Shown here: positions 1 through 11,149 of the stretch, one piece after another | How the letters are laid out: every line of letters begins with the position of its first letter | How positions within the stretch are numbered: position 1 is the stretch's first letter | Assembly (NCBI RefSeq): GCF_014197145.1 | Contig: NZ_JACIEZ010000003.1 | Span: forward strand, 434,001 to 498,000 | DNA: 64,000 bases | Direction of reading: 5' to 3' | Origin: Gellertiella hungarica | Lineage (GTDB): Bacteria > Pseudomonadota > Alphaproteobacteria > Rhizobiales > Rhizobiaceae | Notes under the pieces: generated by a model | Told to the model about the DNA's origin: nothing | Seen by the model: only the letters and a program-made list of their open reading frames with translations | The model's database searches: none | Position numbers and translations under genes: made by a program

Positions 1-589
1 AGGCCGGATCCGCTTCGGCATAGCCGAGACGCTGGGCTTCCTTCAGGCAGGCCTCGAAGGAAAGCCCTTCCTTCTCCATCTTGGTGAGGATGTAATTGCA
101 GGTCCCGTTCATGATGCCATAGACGCGGGAAACGGTGTTGCCCGTCAGCGACTCGCGCAGCGCCTTGATGACCGGAATGCCGCCGGCGACGGCCGCCTCG
201 TAGTTCAGGAGAACGCCCTTCTCTTCGGCAAGGGCGGCGAGGTTCACGCCGTCACGGGCCAGAAGGGCCTTGTTGGCGGTCACCACATGGAGACCGCGGT
301 TCAGGGCGGCGCGCACGGCATCGCTTGCCGCGCCCTCGGCACCACCCATCAGCTCGACGAACACGTCGATATCAGCCGTCTCCGCCATGGCAATGGGGTT
401 GTCGAACCACATCATGCCCGTCATGTCGAAGCCGCGGTCACGCATGCGGTCACGCGCGCTGACGGCCACGACGTCGATCGTGCGGCCGCAGGAGACGGCC
501 AGTTCGTTACGGCGCTGCTGAAGGATCCGGACAAGCGAGGCACCGACCGTGCCGAGACCCGCTATGCCAATTTTGAGGGCATCTGCCAT
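1..589 (-). CDS. hom: homoserine dehydrogenase, N-terminal part (cut by window edge)
   Basis: This enzyme makes homoserine from aspartate semialdehyde using NAD(P)H, in the threonine/methionine branch of the aspartate pathway. The visible 196 residues begin MADALKIGIAGLGTVG, a Rossmann nucleotide-binding motif (GxGxxG), and continue into the conserved segment VTANKALLA and the stretch NYEAAVAGGIPVIKALRE that lines the substrate site. The C-terminal catalytic and ACT regions lie beyond the left edge. The ATG at 587-589 is the only start that leaves the Rossmann motif intact. The aminotransferase gene lies 96 bp upstream on the same strand, so co-transcription is possible. Confidence 0.95.
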   Translation of the reverse strand, partial: MADALKIGIAGLGTVGASLVRILQQRRNELAVSCGRTIDVVAVSARDRMRDRGFDMTGMMWFDNPIAMAETADIDVFVELMGGAEGAASDAVRAALNRGLHVVTANKALLARDGVNLAALAEEKGVLLNYEAAVAGGIPVIKALRESLTGNTVSRVYGIMNGTCNYILTKMEKEGLSFEACLKEAQRLGYAEADPA

Positions 590-633
590 GTGCTATTCCC
601 GATTGAGGCTGCTCTGACGAGCAGGACGTTATG

Positions 634-662
634 CCGTCCGCCAGCCGAACGGCAGCGGACGG
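634..662. other. 8-bp stem hairpin between alaC-like gene and hom
   Basis: CCGTCCGC (634-641) and GCGGACGG (655-662) are perfectly complementary around a 13-nt loop. The minus-strand side downstream of the stem is not T-rich, so this is not a clear intrinsic terminator. It could be a weak terminator, a processing site, or chance in GC-rich DNA. Confidence 0.35.
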
Positions 663-685
663 AGGTTTTCGCAACGCGACCGGTC

Positions 686-1906
<1,221 letters not shown>

Positions 1907-2104
1907 GGTGATGACCCTCTCTCTCGTCCTGTCCGCAGCGGCCCGGCTGCAGCGATCCAAAAGGCGACATTCCGGCTGGACGGGGCAGTTCTCCGAAACG
2001 TTTTAAGCCTCGAATATTTCCCTGATTTCAGCGGCATGGCGCCACGATTTGCCACAAATCGCTGGGGCGCTTCGTTTGAGGCCAATGCCGCGGAAAGGCA
2101 AGCC

Positions 2105-2482
2105 TTAATTCGCGATTTTCGCCTGCATGTCGGTGCCATGGGTGGCGGCAAGCTTGCGCAGTTCTGCAAGCTGCTTCTGGTACTCGGCCTCGGTGACCGT
2201 TCCCGCATTCCGGGAGGCGGTGAGAGCGGACATCTGCGCCTGCAGTCTGGTCGCCTCGGAATCTTCCATCTGCTTGTTTGCAGCCGTCATGGGCTGGCCG
2301 AAGGTGGGATAGGTGCCACTGTTGGCCATGACCGGCTTGACGTCGGCCACCGGCTGCGCTCCCGTCACGACAGGCTTCGGCGCAAATTGCGCGGCAGTCT
2401 GCGGCGTCGCCGTGCTGCAGGCTGCCAGCGCAGCTCCGGCACCGGCGAGAGAGAGCGCGAGAACGGTTTTCCTGTACATCAT
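2105..2482 (-). CDS. small lipoprotein with SHOCT-like C-terminus
   Basis: This is a protein of about 125 residues. A basic N-terminus (MMYRK) and hydrophobic run lead to LAAC, a good lipobox, so the mature protein should be a lipid-anchored envelope protein. After a Pro/Thr/Gln-rich linker the C-terminal segment RNAGTVTEAEYQKQLAEL resembles the short SHOCT domain (a helix, then 'G.iTe.Ey...k..L'). The start could be either of two adjacent ATGs (2480-2482 or 2477-2479). Function is unknown. It is transcribed divergently from phaC. Confidence 0.75.
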   Translation of the reverse strand: MMYRKTVLALSLAGAGAALAACSTATPQTAAQFAPKPVVTGAQPVADVKPVMANSGTYPTFGQPMTAANKQMEDSEATRLQAQMSALTASRNAGTVTEAEYQKQLAELRKLAATHGTDMQAKIAN

Positions 2483-2667
2483 ATCGGCCTGCAAGCTGTT
2501 GACAAAAAGCAAGAATTCCCGTCGCCGTCATCTGCCTGACATGCCCCCGGCCCTATCGGGAGGACATAACCTAGACGAGAGTTGAAACCTCTTGCGCTGG
2601 TACTTGTATTCAATTTCGGTCAGAATGTACAAACAGAAATGGATGGCCATGCACCGGAGGACACTGC

Positions 2668-4515
2668 GTGACCGACAAGACGGAAGAGGCTGCTCGAGGC
2701 GGCGCCACGTTCGGCACAATCGATCCGAAGGCGATGGAACCCTATATCGTCAAGGACCCCGAGGCCATGGCCATGAATGTGGCCCGGATGGTCGAGAACC
2801 TCGGCAAGGCCGCTTCCGCGTGGATCGAACCGCGCGAAAAGGGCGAGGTTGCCGATACCGTGTCCGAGCCCATGGCCGACATGGTGAAGACCATGTCGAA
2901 GGTCACCGAGTACTGGATGTCCGATCCGCGGCGCGCGCTTGAGGCCCAGACCCATCTTCTGGGCAGCTATTTCGAAATCTGGTCCCGTAGCCTCAGGAGG
3001 CTTGCGGAGGAGCCGGGGAAGGAAACCCCGGATCCGCTGCGGAAGGAAAAGCGCTTTTCCGATGCGGACTGGGTGAAGAACCCCTTTTTCGACGTTCTGA
3101 GGCAGGTCTACATCGTCACGGCTGACTGGGCAGAGCGGCTTGTGGCCGATACCCAGGGACTGGACGAGCACACGCGCCACAAGGCGCAGTTCTACATGCG
3201 CCAGATCACGGCCGCGCTGTCTCCTGCTAACTTTGTCGCGACGAACCCGGAGCTCTACCGGGAGACCATCGCCAGCAACGGCGCCAATCTGGTCAAAGGC
3301 ATGAAGATGCTGGCGGAAGACATCCGCGCCGGCCATGGCGAACTGCGCATCCGCCAGACGGACACCTCGAAGTTCGCGGTCGGCAAGAACCTCGCGACCA
3401 CGCCCGGCCAGGTCATCGCGCAAAGCGATGTTTGCCAGGTGATCCAGTATCAGGCGACGACGGACAAGGTGCTGAAGCGCCCGCTCCTCATCTGCCCGCC
3501 CTGGATCAACAAGTTCTACATTCTCGACCTCAACCCGCAGAAATCCTTCATCAAGTGGTGCGTGGATCAGGGGCATACCGTCTTCGTCATCTCGTGGGTC
3601 AACCCGGACGAGCGCCACAAGGACAAGGACTGGGAGTCCTATATCCGCGAGGGTGTCGATTTCGCGCTGGAGACGATCGAGAAGGCGACCGGCGAGAAGG
3701 AGGTGAATGCCATCGGCTACTGCGTCGGCGGAACGCTGCTGACGGCGGCACTGGCCCTGCATGCCAAGGAAAAGAACCGGCGCATCCGCTCCGCGACGCT
3801 GTTCACCACGCAGGTGGATTTTACCCATGCCGGAGACCTCAAGGTCTTCGTCGACGAGGAGCAGCTTTCCGCGCTCGAAAACCGCATGTCGGAACACGGC
3901 TATCTCGATGGCTCGAAGATGGCCGCTGCCTTCAACATGCTGCGCTCCTCGGAGCTCATCTGGCCCTATTTCGTCAACAACTATCTGAAGGGACAGGAGC
4001 CCCTGCCCTTCGACCTGCTCTACTGGAACTCCGATTCCACCCGGATGCCGGCAGCCAACCATTCCTACTATCTGCGGAACTGCTACCTCAACAACACGCT
4101 CTCCAAGGGAGAGATGATGCTGGCGGGCAAGAAGCTCGCACTGAAGGACATCACGATCCCGATCTACAATCTGGCAACCCGCGAAGACCACATCGCGCCC
4201 GCGCAATCGGTGTTCCTGGGCTCCCAGAAATTCGGCGGCCCGGTCGATTTCGTGCTCACCGGCTCCGGCCACATTGCCGGCGTCGTGAACCCTCCGGACA
4301 AGGGCAAATACCAGTTCTGGACCGGAGGACCGGCCAGGGGCAACTATGCGGACTGGTTCAAAGATGCAAAGGAAACACCCGGCTCCTGGTGGCCTCACTG
4401 GCATGCCTGGATCGAGGCGCAGGACGACAGGAAGGTCAGGGCGCGCGTTCCGGGCGGCGGCCATCTCAATGCCATCGAGGAAGCGCCGGGCTCCTACGTC
4501 ATGGCGCGCGTCTGA
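2668..4515 (+). CDS. phaC: class I poly(3-hydroxyalkanoate) synthase
   Basis: This enzyme polymerises (R)-3-hydroxyacyl-CoA into PHA on the surface of carbon-storage granules. It has 615 residues, the normal class I length. The lipase-like box GYCVGG carries the catalytic cysteine at about residue 352. The other triad members fit Asp507 (in REDHIAP) and His535 (in GSGHIAG). The N-terminal PhaC domain precedes an alpha/beta hydrolase core. The start is GTG at 2668, preceded by a strong ribosome-binding site (CCGGAGG, 2654-2660). sfsA follows 22 bp downstream on the same strand. No phasin, phaA/B or depolymerase gene is in the window. Confidence 0.96.
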   Translation: MTDKTEEAARGGATFGTIDPKAMEPYIVKDPEAMAMNVARMVENLGKAASAWIEPREKGEVADTVSEPMADMVKTMSKVTEYWMSDPRRALEAQTHLLGSYFEIWSRSLRRLAEEPGKETPDPLRKEKRFSDADWVKNPFFDVLRQVYIVTADWAERLVADTQGLDEHTRHKAQFYMRQITAALSPANFVATNPELYRETIASNGANLVKGMKMLAEDIRAGHGELRIRQTDTSKFAVGKNLATTPGQVIAQSDVCQVIQYQATTDKVLKRPLLICPPWINKFYILDLNPQKSFIKWCVDQGHTVFVISWVNPDERHKDKDWESYIREGVDFALETIEKATGEKEVNAIGYCVGGTLLTAALALHAKEKNRRIRSATLFTTQVDFTHAGDLKVFVDEEQLSALENRMSEHGYLDGSKMAAAFNMLRSSELIWPYFVNNYLKGQEPLPFDLLYWNSDSTRMPAANHSYYLRNCYLNNTLSKGEMMLAGKKLALKDITIPIYNLATREDHIAPAQSVFLGSQKFGGPVDFVLTGSGHIAGVVNPPDKGKYQFWTGGPARGNYADWFKDAKETPGSWWPHWHAWIEAQDDRKVRARVPGGGHLNAIEEAPGSYVMARV

Positions 4516-4537
4516 CGAGCGGAGCGACAGGAGCAAG

Positions 4538-5257
4538 GTGCTTTTCGAAAGACCTCTGAAGCCGGGACGGCTGATCCAGCGCTACAAGCGCTTCCTGTTC
4601 GACGCGGCGCTTGCAGACGGCTCCGTGATTACCGGTTCCTGCCCGAATACCGGATCCATGCTGGGGCTGACCGCGCCGGGAAGCCTGATCTACATGTCCG
4701 AGCATGACAGTCCGACGCGCAAGTACCGCCACATGCTGGAGATCGTGGAAGCGGACGGGACACTCGTCGGGATCAATACGGGCCTGCCCAACAGGCTCGG
4801 CGAGGAAGCGATCCGGGCCGGCCTGCTCCCTGGGCTCGACGCCTATCCGGTGATCGAGCGCGAGCGGAAATACGGACGCAACTCCCGCATCGACCTGCTG
4901 CTGTCGGGCCCCGGAGACGCCAGGGTCTATGTGGAGGTGAAGAATGTCCACTTCATCCGCAGCCCCGGTCTCGCGGAGTTTCCCGACACCGTAACGGCCC
5001 GTGGCGCGAAGCATCTGGAAGAGCTCGGCGACATGGTGGAGGCCGGTCACCGGGCGGTGATGCTCTACCTCATCCAGCGCGAGGATTGCCGTCGCTTCTC
5101 GCTCTCGGCCGACCTCGACCCGGTTTACGGCGCTGCCTTCCGGCGCGCGCGGCAGCGGGGTGTCGAGGCCTTTGCGGTGAAATGCCGGGTTTCGCCCACG
5201 GAAATTGCGCCTCTTCAGGCAATCCCGATGGACGAGCACGCCTTGCCTGCTTTATGA
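4538..5257 (+). CDS. sfsA: SfsA family protein (sugar fermentation stimulation protein homologue)
   Basis: This 239-residue protein belongs to the SfsA family. In E. coli SfsA was linked to maltose metabolism, but the family carries a nuclease-like fold and its real role is unsettled. Family segments visible are [11 protein letters not shown] near the N-terminus, [20 protein letters not shown] and [11 protein letters not shown]. The start is GTG at 4538, the only initiator that gives the canonical N-terminus [20 protein letters not shown] lies upstream. It follows phaC by 22 bp and precedes map by 34 bp. Confidence 0.93.
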   Translation: MLFERPLKPGRLIQRYKRFLFDAALADGSVITGSCPNTGSMLGLTAPGSLIYMSEHDSPTRKYRHMLEIVEADGTLVGINTGLPNRLGEEAIRAGLLPGLDAYPVIERERKYGRNSRIDLLLSGPGDARVYVEVKNVHFIRSPGLAEFPDTVTARGAKHLEELGDMVEAGHRAVMLYLIQREDCRRFSLSADLDPVYGAAFRRARQRGVEAFAVKCRVSPTEIAPLQAIPMDEHALPAL

Positions 5258-5291
5258 ACAGGTAACAGCGATTTGATCCGGATATCTTTCC

Positions 5292-6128
5292 ATGGTGAAT
5301 TACATCGAAGCCTTTTCCGCGCCGATGCGCAATACCGGCGCCATCAGGCTTTACGGGCCGGAGGGGTTCGAGGGCATGCGCAAGGCCTGCCAGCTCACGG
5401 CGCGTTGCCTCGATGAACTTGTGCCTCTGGTGAAGCCGGGCGTTACCACCAATGCCATCGACCGTTTCGTCTTCGAATTCGGGATGGACAACGGCGCCCT
5501 GCCCGCGACGCTCAATTACCGCGGCTATACGAAATCGAGCTGCACCTCGATCAACCACGTGATCTGCCACGGCATTCCCGATGACAAGCCGCTGCGCGAA
5601 GGCGACATCGTCAACATCGACGTGACCTATGTGGTGGATGGATGGCACGGCGATTCCAGCCGCATGTATCCCGTCGGCGAGATCAAGCGCGCTGCAGAGC
5701 GGCTGCTCGAGGTCACCTATGAATGCCTGCTGCGGGGCATCGCCGCCGTTCGGCCGGGCGCCCGCACCGGCGCCATCGGCGAGGCCATCCAGACTTATGC
5801 GGAAGCAGAGCGCTGCTCGGTGGTCCGGGATTTCTGCGGCCATGGCGTCGGCAAGCTCTTCCACGATGCGCCAAACATCCTTCACTACGGACGCACCGAC
5901 GAGGGTCCGGAATTGCGCGAGGGCATGATCTTCACCATCGAGCCGATGATCAATCTCGGCCGTCCGCATGTAAAGGTTCTGTCCGACGGCTGGACTGCCG
6001 TTTCCCGCGACCGCTCGCTGTCTGCCCAGTATGAACATGCTGTCGGCGTCACGGCCACCGGATGCGAGGTCTTCACGCTTTCGCCCGGCGGCTTCGACCG
6101 GCCCGGCCTGCCGCCGCTGAAGGGCTGA
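5292..6128 (+). CDS. map: methionine aminopeptidase, type I
   Basis: This is a cytosolic metalloprotease that removes the initiator methionine from new proteins. It has 278 residues. Metal-ligand blocks are visible: NIDVTYVVDGWHGDSSR (two aspartates), the CGHGVGKLFHDAP histidine region, FTIEPMI (glutamate) and YEHAVGVT (glutamate). It sits in the phaC-sfsA-map-radC run on the plus strand. Confidence 0.96.
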   Translation: MVNYIEAFSAPMRNTGAIRLYGPEGFEGMRKACQLTARCLDELVPLVKPGVTTNAIDRFVFEFGMDNGALPATLNYRGYTKSSCTSINHVICHGIPDDKPLREGDIVNIDVTYVVDGWHGDSSRMYPVGEIKRAAERLLEVTYECLLRGIAAVRPGARTGAIGEAIQTYAEAERCSVVRDFCGHGVGKLFHDAPNILHYGRTDEGPELREGMIFTIEPMINLGRPHVKVLSDGWTAVSRDRSLSAQYEHAVGVTATGCEVFTLSPGGFDRPGLPPLKG

Positions 6129-6173
6129 ACCATGCGGCAGGGCTTTCCTTTCACCAGAAGAAGGGTCTGACCC

Positions 6174-7004
6174 ATGGGCCGCCGACCGCCGACCGCGCCG
6201 GAAGATGACCTGTTCCCCCTTGCAGGGACGGAGCGCGACGAGGCGGAGGCCGACGAGCGCGGATTTTTCCTCGACTCCGCAGCGGCCGGTCGCGGCGATG
6301 CGCGCCGGTCCGGTCCCACCCCCGAAAAGCCGCCCGCCCACTATCACGGGCATCGGGACCGCTTGCGGGAGCGCTTCCGCGACAACGGCGAAGCTGCTCT
6401 TGCCGACTACGAGCTGCTCGAGCTTTTCCTCTTCCGGCTTATTCCCCGCCGGGACACGAAGCCGATAGCCAAGGCCCTGATCGACCGTTTCGGCAGTCTG
6501 GGCGGCGTCTTCGGTGCCTCTCCCGCGCTTTTGCAGGAGATCGACGGGATCGGTGAGACGGTTGCGCTGGAGTTGAAGCTCTTCTCCGCGCTTTCGAGCC
6601 GCGTGCTCAAGCGCCAGATCAAGGGCAAGCAGGTTCTCGCATCCTGGGCGGCGGTGATCGACTACTGCCACGCCGCCATGGCCTACGAGCCGGTGGAACA
6701 GTTTCGCATCCTGTTCCTCGACAAGCGCAATGCCCTGATCGCAGATGAAATCCAGGGACGCGGAACGGTGGATCACACGCCTGTCTATCCGCGCGAAGTG
6801 GTGAAGCGGGCACTGGAACTCTCCGCAACCGCGATCATACTGGTCCACAATCACCCGTCCGGCGATCCGACGCCCTCGCGGGCGGATATCGACATGACGA
6901 AGAGGATCATCGATACCGCAAGCCCGATGGGCATCACCGTTCATGACCACATCATCATCGGCAAGGACGGTCATGCGAGCCTGAAAGGGCTCAGAATGAT
7001 ATAA
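6174..7004 (+). CDS. radC: RadC/MPN-JAMM domain protein
   Basis: This 276-residue RadC family protein has an N-terminal helix-hairpin-helix-like region (around [13 protein letters not shown]) and a C-terminal JAMM metalloprotease-like domain. The zinc motif [14 protein letters not shown] (HxH...D) is intact near residue 225, and the preceding [18 protein letters not shown] is typical. Despite the name, the family's role in DNA repair is doubtful and the function is unresolved. The first ~60 residues are a low-complexity charged extension. The start MGRRPPT lies 45 bp after map. Confidence 0.92.
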   Translation: MGRRPPTAPEDDLFPLAGTERDEAEADERGFFLDSAAAGRGDARRSGPTPEKPPAHYHGHRDRLRERFRDNGEAALADYELLELFLFRLIPRRDTKPIAKALIDRFGSLGGVFGASPALLQEIDGIGETVALELKLFSALSSRVLKRQIKGKQVLASWAAVIDYCHAAMAYEPVEQFRILFLDKRNALIADEIQGRGTVDHTPVYPREVVKRALELSATAIILVHNHPSGDPTPSRADIDMTKRIIDTASPMGITVHDHIIIGKDGHASLKGLRMI

Positions 7005-7143
7005 GTCAAGTCCCGGCAAAATCCGGATCACAAGGCTCCGGAACGCGTCGCTAACGAAACAGTTATCTTGATCTGTTAAGCATACAGCTTAACGGGTGAG
7101 TGACCCCAGGGCAGAAATTCAACCACAAGGGTTCGGTAGCTTC

Positions 7144-8580
7144 ATGATCCATTACGATTTCATCGTCGTCGGAAGTGGTCCGGCGGGCCGCCGCGGCGCC
7201 ATCCAGGCCGCAAAGCTCGGCAAGCGCGTGCTCGTGATCGAAAAGGGCACCCGGGTGGGCGGCGTATCGGTTCACACCGGAACCATCCCTTCTAAAACGC
7301 TCCGCGAAACCGCGCTGAACCTGACCGGCTGGCGCGAACGCGGCTTTTACGGACGCAGCTACCGCGTGAAGCAGGAAATCAGCGCGGAGGACCTGCGCCG
7401 GCGCCTTCTCATCACGCTTGATCATGAAGTCGAGGTGCTCGAGCATCAGTTTGCCCGCAATCGCGTGCAGCACATGCGGGGCAAGGCCACCTTCATCGAT
7501 CGCCACACGCTGGAAGTGGAAAAGGCGGATGGCGAAGTCGTGCGGGTTCACGGCAATGCCATCCTGCTGGCAGTGGGAACGCGCCCGCACCGTCCCTCCC
7601 ACATCCCCTTCGACGGCAAGTCTGTGCTCGACAGCGACGAGCTGCTCGACATCCGGGAGCTGCCGCGATCCATGGTGGTCATCGGCGCGGGCGTCATCGG
7701 CATCGAATATGCCACCATCTTCAGCGCGCTCGACACGGCCGTGACGGTGGTCGAGCCGCGCAACAGCATGCTCGATTTCATCGACAAGGAAATCGTCGAG
7801 GACTTCTCCTACCAGCTCCGCGACCGCAACATGAAGCTGCTCTTCGGCCAGACGGCGGAGAAGGTGGAGCGGGAGGAGAACGGCAAGGCGCGGGTCTTCC
7901 TGCAGAACGGCCGTGTCCTGAGTGCCGACATGGTACTCTTTGCCGCCGGCCGCGTCGGGGCGACCGACACCCTCAACCTTGCTGCAGCAGGCCTCGAGGC
8001 GGATAATCGCGGCCGCCTGAAGGTGAATCCGGAGACGTTCCAGACGGATGTTCCGAACATCTATGCAGCGGGCGATGTCGTGGGCTTCCCGAGCCTTGCC
8101 TCCACCTCGATGGAACAGGGCCGCATCGCCTCCCGCCACGCCGTCGGCGCCCCCTATCAGGACCCCCCGCAGTATTTCCCCTACGGCATCTACGCGGTAC
8201 CGGAGATCTCGACCTGCGGCCTCACGGAAGAAGAGGTCAAGCAGCGGGGCATTCCCTATGAATGCGGCATCGCACGCTTCCGCGAAACCTCGCGCGGACA
8301 CATCATGGGTCTCGACAACGGCATGCTGAAGATGATCTTCTCGCTGAAGACCCGCCGCCTGCTCGGCGTCCACATCGTCGGCGAAGGCGCTACCGAGCTG
8401 GTGCATATCGGACAGGCCGTGCTGAACCTGAAGGGCACGGTGGAATACTTCGTCGAAAACACCTTCAACTACCCGACCCTTGCCGAAGCCTACAAGATCG
8501 CCGGCCTCGATGCGTGGAACCGCATGGGTGAAATCGAGCGTCCCGCACAGCAACAGCAGACGGCGGCAAAAAGCGCGTAA
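7144..8580 (+). CDS. sthA: Si-specific (soluble) NAD(P)+ transhydrogenase
   Basis: This cytosolic FAD enzyme transfers hydride between NADPH and NAD+ to balance the two pools. The 478-residue protein has an N-terminal FAD-binding GSGPAG motif, a second Rossmann motif (VIGAGVIGIEYA) and a C-terminal dimerisation domain. The segment GTIPSKTLRE lacks the CxxxxC redox disulfide of lipoamide dehydrogenases, which marks the soluble transhydrogenase branch. A GTG at 7096 opens the frame earlier, but MIHYDFIVVGSGPAG at 7144 matches the family start. It is convergent with tig, with a shared terminator between them. Confidence 0.92.
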   Translation: MIHYDFIVVGSGPAGRRGAIQAAKLGKRVLVIEKGTRVGGVSVHTGTIPSKTLRETALNLTGWRERGFYGRSYRVKQEISAEDLRRRLLITLDHEVEVLEHQFARNRVQHMRGKATFIDRHTLEVEKADGEVVRVHGNAILLAVGTRPHRPSHIPFDGKSVLDSDELLDIRELPRSMVVIGAGVIGIEYATIFSALDTAVTVVEPRNSMLDFIDKEIVEDFSYQLRDRNMKLLFGQTAEKVEREENGKARVFLQNGRVLSADMVLFAAGRVGATDTLNLAAAGLEADNRGRLKVNPETFQTDVPNIYAAGDVVGFPSLASTSMEQGRIASRHAVGAPYQDPPQYFPYGIYAVPEISTCGLTEEEVKQRGIPYECGIARFRETSRGHIMGLDNGMLKMIFSLKTRRLLGVHIVGEGATELVHIGQAVLNLKGTVEYFVENTFNYPTLAEAYKIAGLDAWNRMGEIERPAQQQQTAAKSA

Positions 8581-8640
8581 GGCGGAAACCTTCGGCCTGC
8601 GCCTCGCCTCTGGAACTGCGCTCTGACCCCAAAACAAGGA

Positions 8641-8668
8641 AAACCCGCCGGATCGCTCCGGCGGGTTT
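8641..8668. terminator. bidirectional intrinsic terminator between sthA and tig
   Basis: AAACCCGCCGGA (8641-8652) pairs perfectly with TCCGGCGGGTTT (8657-8668) around a 4-nt loop. T- and A-tracts flank the stem on both sides, so it can end both convergent genes. Confidence 0.85.
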
Positions 8669-8694
8669 CTTGATTTGGGGAAGGATGCGCCGGA

Positions 8695-10179
8695 TTACTC
8701 GGCGCTTTCCTCGGAGGCCTTCTTCTTCGGAGCGGCCTTCTTCTTAGGAGCCGGAGCTTCTTCGCCTTCGGCAGCCGCTTCGGCCTTGGCGGCCTTCTTC
8801 TTCGGCGCGGCCTTCTTTTCAGACTTGGTTTCGGAAGCCTCGTCCTCGTCGTCAGCCATCAGCTCTTCCTTGGAAACGACCTTGTCGGTCACGTCGATCT
8901 GCGACAGCAGGTGGTCGACGACCTTTTCTTCGAAGATCGGAGCGCGCAGCGAAGCGGCGGCACCCGGGGTCTTGCGGAAGAACTCGATGATTTCCTTTTC
9001 CTGGCCCGGGAACTGGCGCAGCTGATCATAGAGGGCGCGCTGCATTTCGTCTTCGGAAACCTCGATACCGGCCTTTTCACCGATTTCGGAAAGCACGAGG
9101 CCGAGACGGACGCGGCGCTCTGCGAGCTTGCGATATTCTTCGCGAGCCTTCTCTTCCGTGGTGTCTTCGTCTTCGAAGGTCTTGCCGGACTGGGCGAGAT
9201 CGGTGTTGATCTGGCGCCAGATGTTGTCGAACTCGGCGTCAACCAGGCGGGACGGCGTTTCGAACTGATAGAGGCCGTCGAGCTGGTCCAGGATCTGGCG
9301 CTTCAGCTTCTGGCGGGTGACCGAGCCATACTGGCCTTCGATCTGGCCGCGGACGATTTCCTTCAGCTTTTCGGCGGATTCGACGCCAAGCTTGGAAGCG
9401 AGTTCGTCGTTGATCTCGACTTCGCCCGGAGCGGCCACTTCCTTGACCGTGATGTCGAAGGTCGCTTCCTTGCCGGCGAGGTTCGTGGCCGGGTAATCGG
9501 CCGGGAAGGTTACGGTGATGACCTTCTCGTCGCCAGCCTTGAGGCCGACGAGCTGCTCTTCGAAGCCGGGGATGAAGCGGCCGGAGCCGAGAACGAGCTG
9601 TGCGTCCTCATCCTTGCCGCCGTCGAACGGAACGCCGTCGACCTTGCCGAGGTAATCCATGGTCACACGGTCGCCTTCGGCGGCCTTGCCCTTCTTCGGC
9701 TCGTAGGAACGGGCGCTTTCGGCAATGCGCTTGATCTGCTCGGTGACTTCGTCTTCGGCGATCTCGACGACTTCGCGGGTGACCTTGATGCCATCGACCG
9801 ACTTCAGCTCGAAGGACGGGATGACTTCATAGGACAGGGTGAACTCGAAATCGGCCTGTGCGGACAGGATCTTTTCCGCTTCGTCCTGATCCTCGGTCAT
9901 GGAGACCTCGGGCTGGGTGGCGGACTTTTCGCCACGCTCGGTCAGGATGGCGGTCGGACGCTCGCGGACGATCTCGTTGACCAGCTCGGCCATGATCGAC
10001 TTGCCGTACATCTTCTTCAGATGAGCGACCGGAACCTTGCCGGGACGGAAGCCGTTGATGCGGACCCGATCCTTGGCATCGGCCAGGCGCTCGTTCATCT
10101 GAGCTTCCATGTCCTTGGCCGGAATGACGACCTTCAATTCGCGCTTCAGGCCTTCCGAGAGCGTTTCGATTACCTGCAT
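8695..10179 (-). CDS. tig: trigger factor (ribosome-associated chaperone/PPIase)
   Basis: Trigger factor binds nascent chains at the ribosome exit tunnel. The 494-residue protein has an N-terminal ribosome-binding domain with the signature NGFRPGKVP, a central FKBP-type prolyl isomerase domain ([24 protein letters not shown]), and a helical C-terminal chaperone domain. The last ~50 residues form a Lys/Ala/Glu-rich tail (repeated KKKAA and AAPKKK), longer than in E. coli and common in rhizobial relatives. The start [10 protein letters not shown] at 10177-10179 is chosen over an upstream extension lacking family similarity. Confidence 0.96.
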   Translation of the reverse strand: MQVIETLSEGLKRELKVVIPAKDMEAQMNERLADAKDRVRINGFRPGKVPVAHLKKMYGKSIMAELVNEIVRERPTAILTERGEKSATQPEVSMTEDQDEAEKILSAQADFEFTLSYEVIPSFELKSVDGIKVTREVVEIAEDEVTEQIKRIAESARSYEPKKGKAAEGDRVTMDYLGKVDGVPFDGGKDEDAQLVLGSGRFIPGFEEQLVGLKAGDEKVITVTFPADYPATNLAGKEATFDITVKEVAAPGEVEINDELASKLGVESAEKLKEIVRGQIEGQYGSVTRQKLKRQILDQLDGLYQFETPSRLVDAEFDNIWRQINTDLAQSGKTFEDEDTTEEKAREEYRKLAERRVRLGLVLSEIGEKAGIEVSEDEMQRALYDQLRQFPGQEKEIIEFFRKTPGAAASLRAPIFEEKVVDHLLSQIDVTDKVVSKEELMADDEDEASETKSEKKAAPKKKAAKAEAAAEGEEAPAPKKKAAPKKKASEESAE

Positions 10180-10361
10180 GTTCGTACCTTCATTTCGTGG
10201 CGGCCGTGCCCAGCCAGCCGGTTGTTCGGTGGGCACGGCGACGGGAGATTCCCGCGCGCGGCCGAGTAAGAAAATTCCTTTACATCCTGCCCTGCAAGAT
10301 GGCGCCGGAACGGTTCATACCGCAAACCAGGCTTTCGCCCCGTCGCGGCAAGCGGCTATCA

Positions 10362-10445
10362 TGGTGCGGGTAGAGAGACTCGAACTCCCACGCTTTTGGC
10401 GCTTGGACCTAAACCAAGTGCGTCTACCAATTCCGCCATACCCGC
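10362..10445 (-). tRNA. tRNA-Leu (anticodon UAG)
   Basis: The minus strand folds into an 84-nt class II tRNA: acceptor GCGGGTA/TACCCGC, D-arm with TTGGTAGAC, anticodon stem CTTGG/CCAAG with loop TTTAGGT (anticodon TAG), a 12-nt variable arm, T-arm GGGAG-TTCGAGT-CTCTC, and an encoded CCA end. Confidence 0.96.
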
Positions 10446-10556
10446 GTCCCTGAATCCAATGCCTGCGCAAAGGCCTTCCGGAGCGCGGCGTCTCTATATC
10501 ACCCGTTTTGGCCTGCGCAAAGGGAAAATGACGCTCCCGTGAACCTCGTCCGCCCT

Positions 10557-11147
10557 TTACGGAGCGGACGGCGCGGCGGCGCCTTCGGGTGGCAGCACGC
10601 GAAGCGATGCAATCCGCGAGGAACCATCCTCGAGCACCCGCGCCTCGACCAGGATGCGGCTGCCATTGCGCGCTTCCTCCAGCGCCTTGCCCTCGCCTTC
10701 CGGCACGTAATAGCGCTCGAGGCCATAATCTGCCCGCAGTACGGACGGCTTCTCGGCGGAAGGCTCGAACCGGAAGGGGAGCGACCGGATGACCACCCGT
10801 CCCTCCGAGGGGATGAGCGGGAAGAATGACGCCTCTGCGGCATGCCATGTGCCATCCGCATCCGGCACCAGAGCGACATATAATGTCTGATCCCCTGCTT
10901 CGGTTGGCCATTCTCCTGTTATCAGCGCGGTATCCAGTGCGGAGAAGTCGTAGGCGAGGACGACATATTCCCCGCGCAGGAGATCGCGCGGATCGACCGG
11001 TACGGTCTTCAGCGTCACGGGCGTGCCGTTCGCCAGGATGTCTTCGCTGCCTTTCATCATGGCGGCGAGGATGCCCGTCTGCAGGCCTGCGGCAAGGAGG
11101 GCAGCCACGATCAGGCGGCGGCGGGTCAGGTGCGTGTCAAGGAGCAT
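10557..11147 (-). CDS. GDYXXLXY domain membrane-anchored protein
   Basis: This is a 196-residue protein. A basic N-terminus (LTRRR) and one hydrophobic segment (VAALLAAGLQTGILAAM) predict membrane anchoring with the rest outside the cytoplasm. The C-terminal segment ADYGLERYYVPEGEGKALE is the hallmark of the GDYXXLXY family, and RDLLRGEYVVLAYDFS is also typical. These proteins are usually encoded next to DUF2157, as here: the DUF2157 stop lies 2 bp before this ATG. The biochemical function is unknown. Confidence 0.85.
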   Translation of the reverse strand: MLLDTHLTRRRLIVAALLAAGLQTGILAAMMKGSEDILANGTPVTLKTVPVDPRDLLRGEYVVLAYDFSALDTALITGEWPTEAGDQTLYVALVPDADGTWHAAEASFFPLIPSEGRVVIRSLPFRFEPSAEKPSVLRADYGLERYYVPEGEGKALEEARNGSRILVEARVLEDGSSRIASLRVLPPEGAAAPSAP

Positions 11148-11149
11148 GA

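Noticed and set aside
8700-8850. Repetitive Lys/Ala coding tract at the tig 3' end as a DNA repeat element
   Set aside because: It is the low-complexity AAPKKKA tail of trigger factor, a normal variable region, not a mobile or CRISPR-type repeat.
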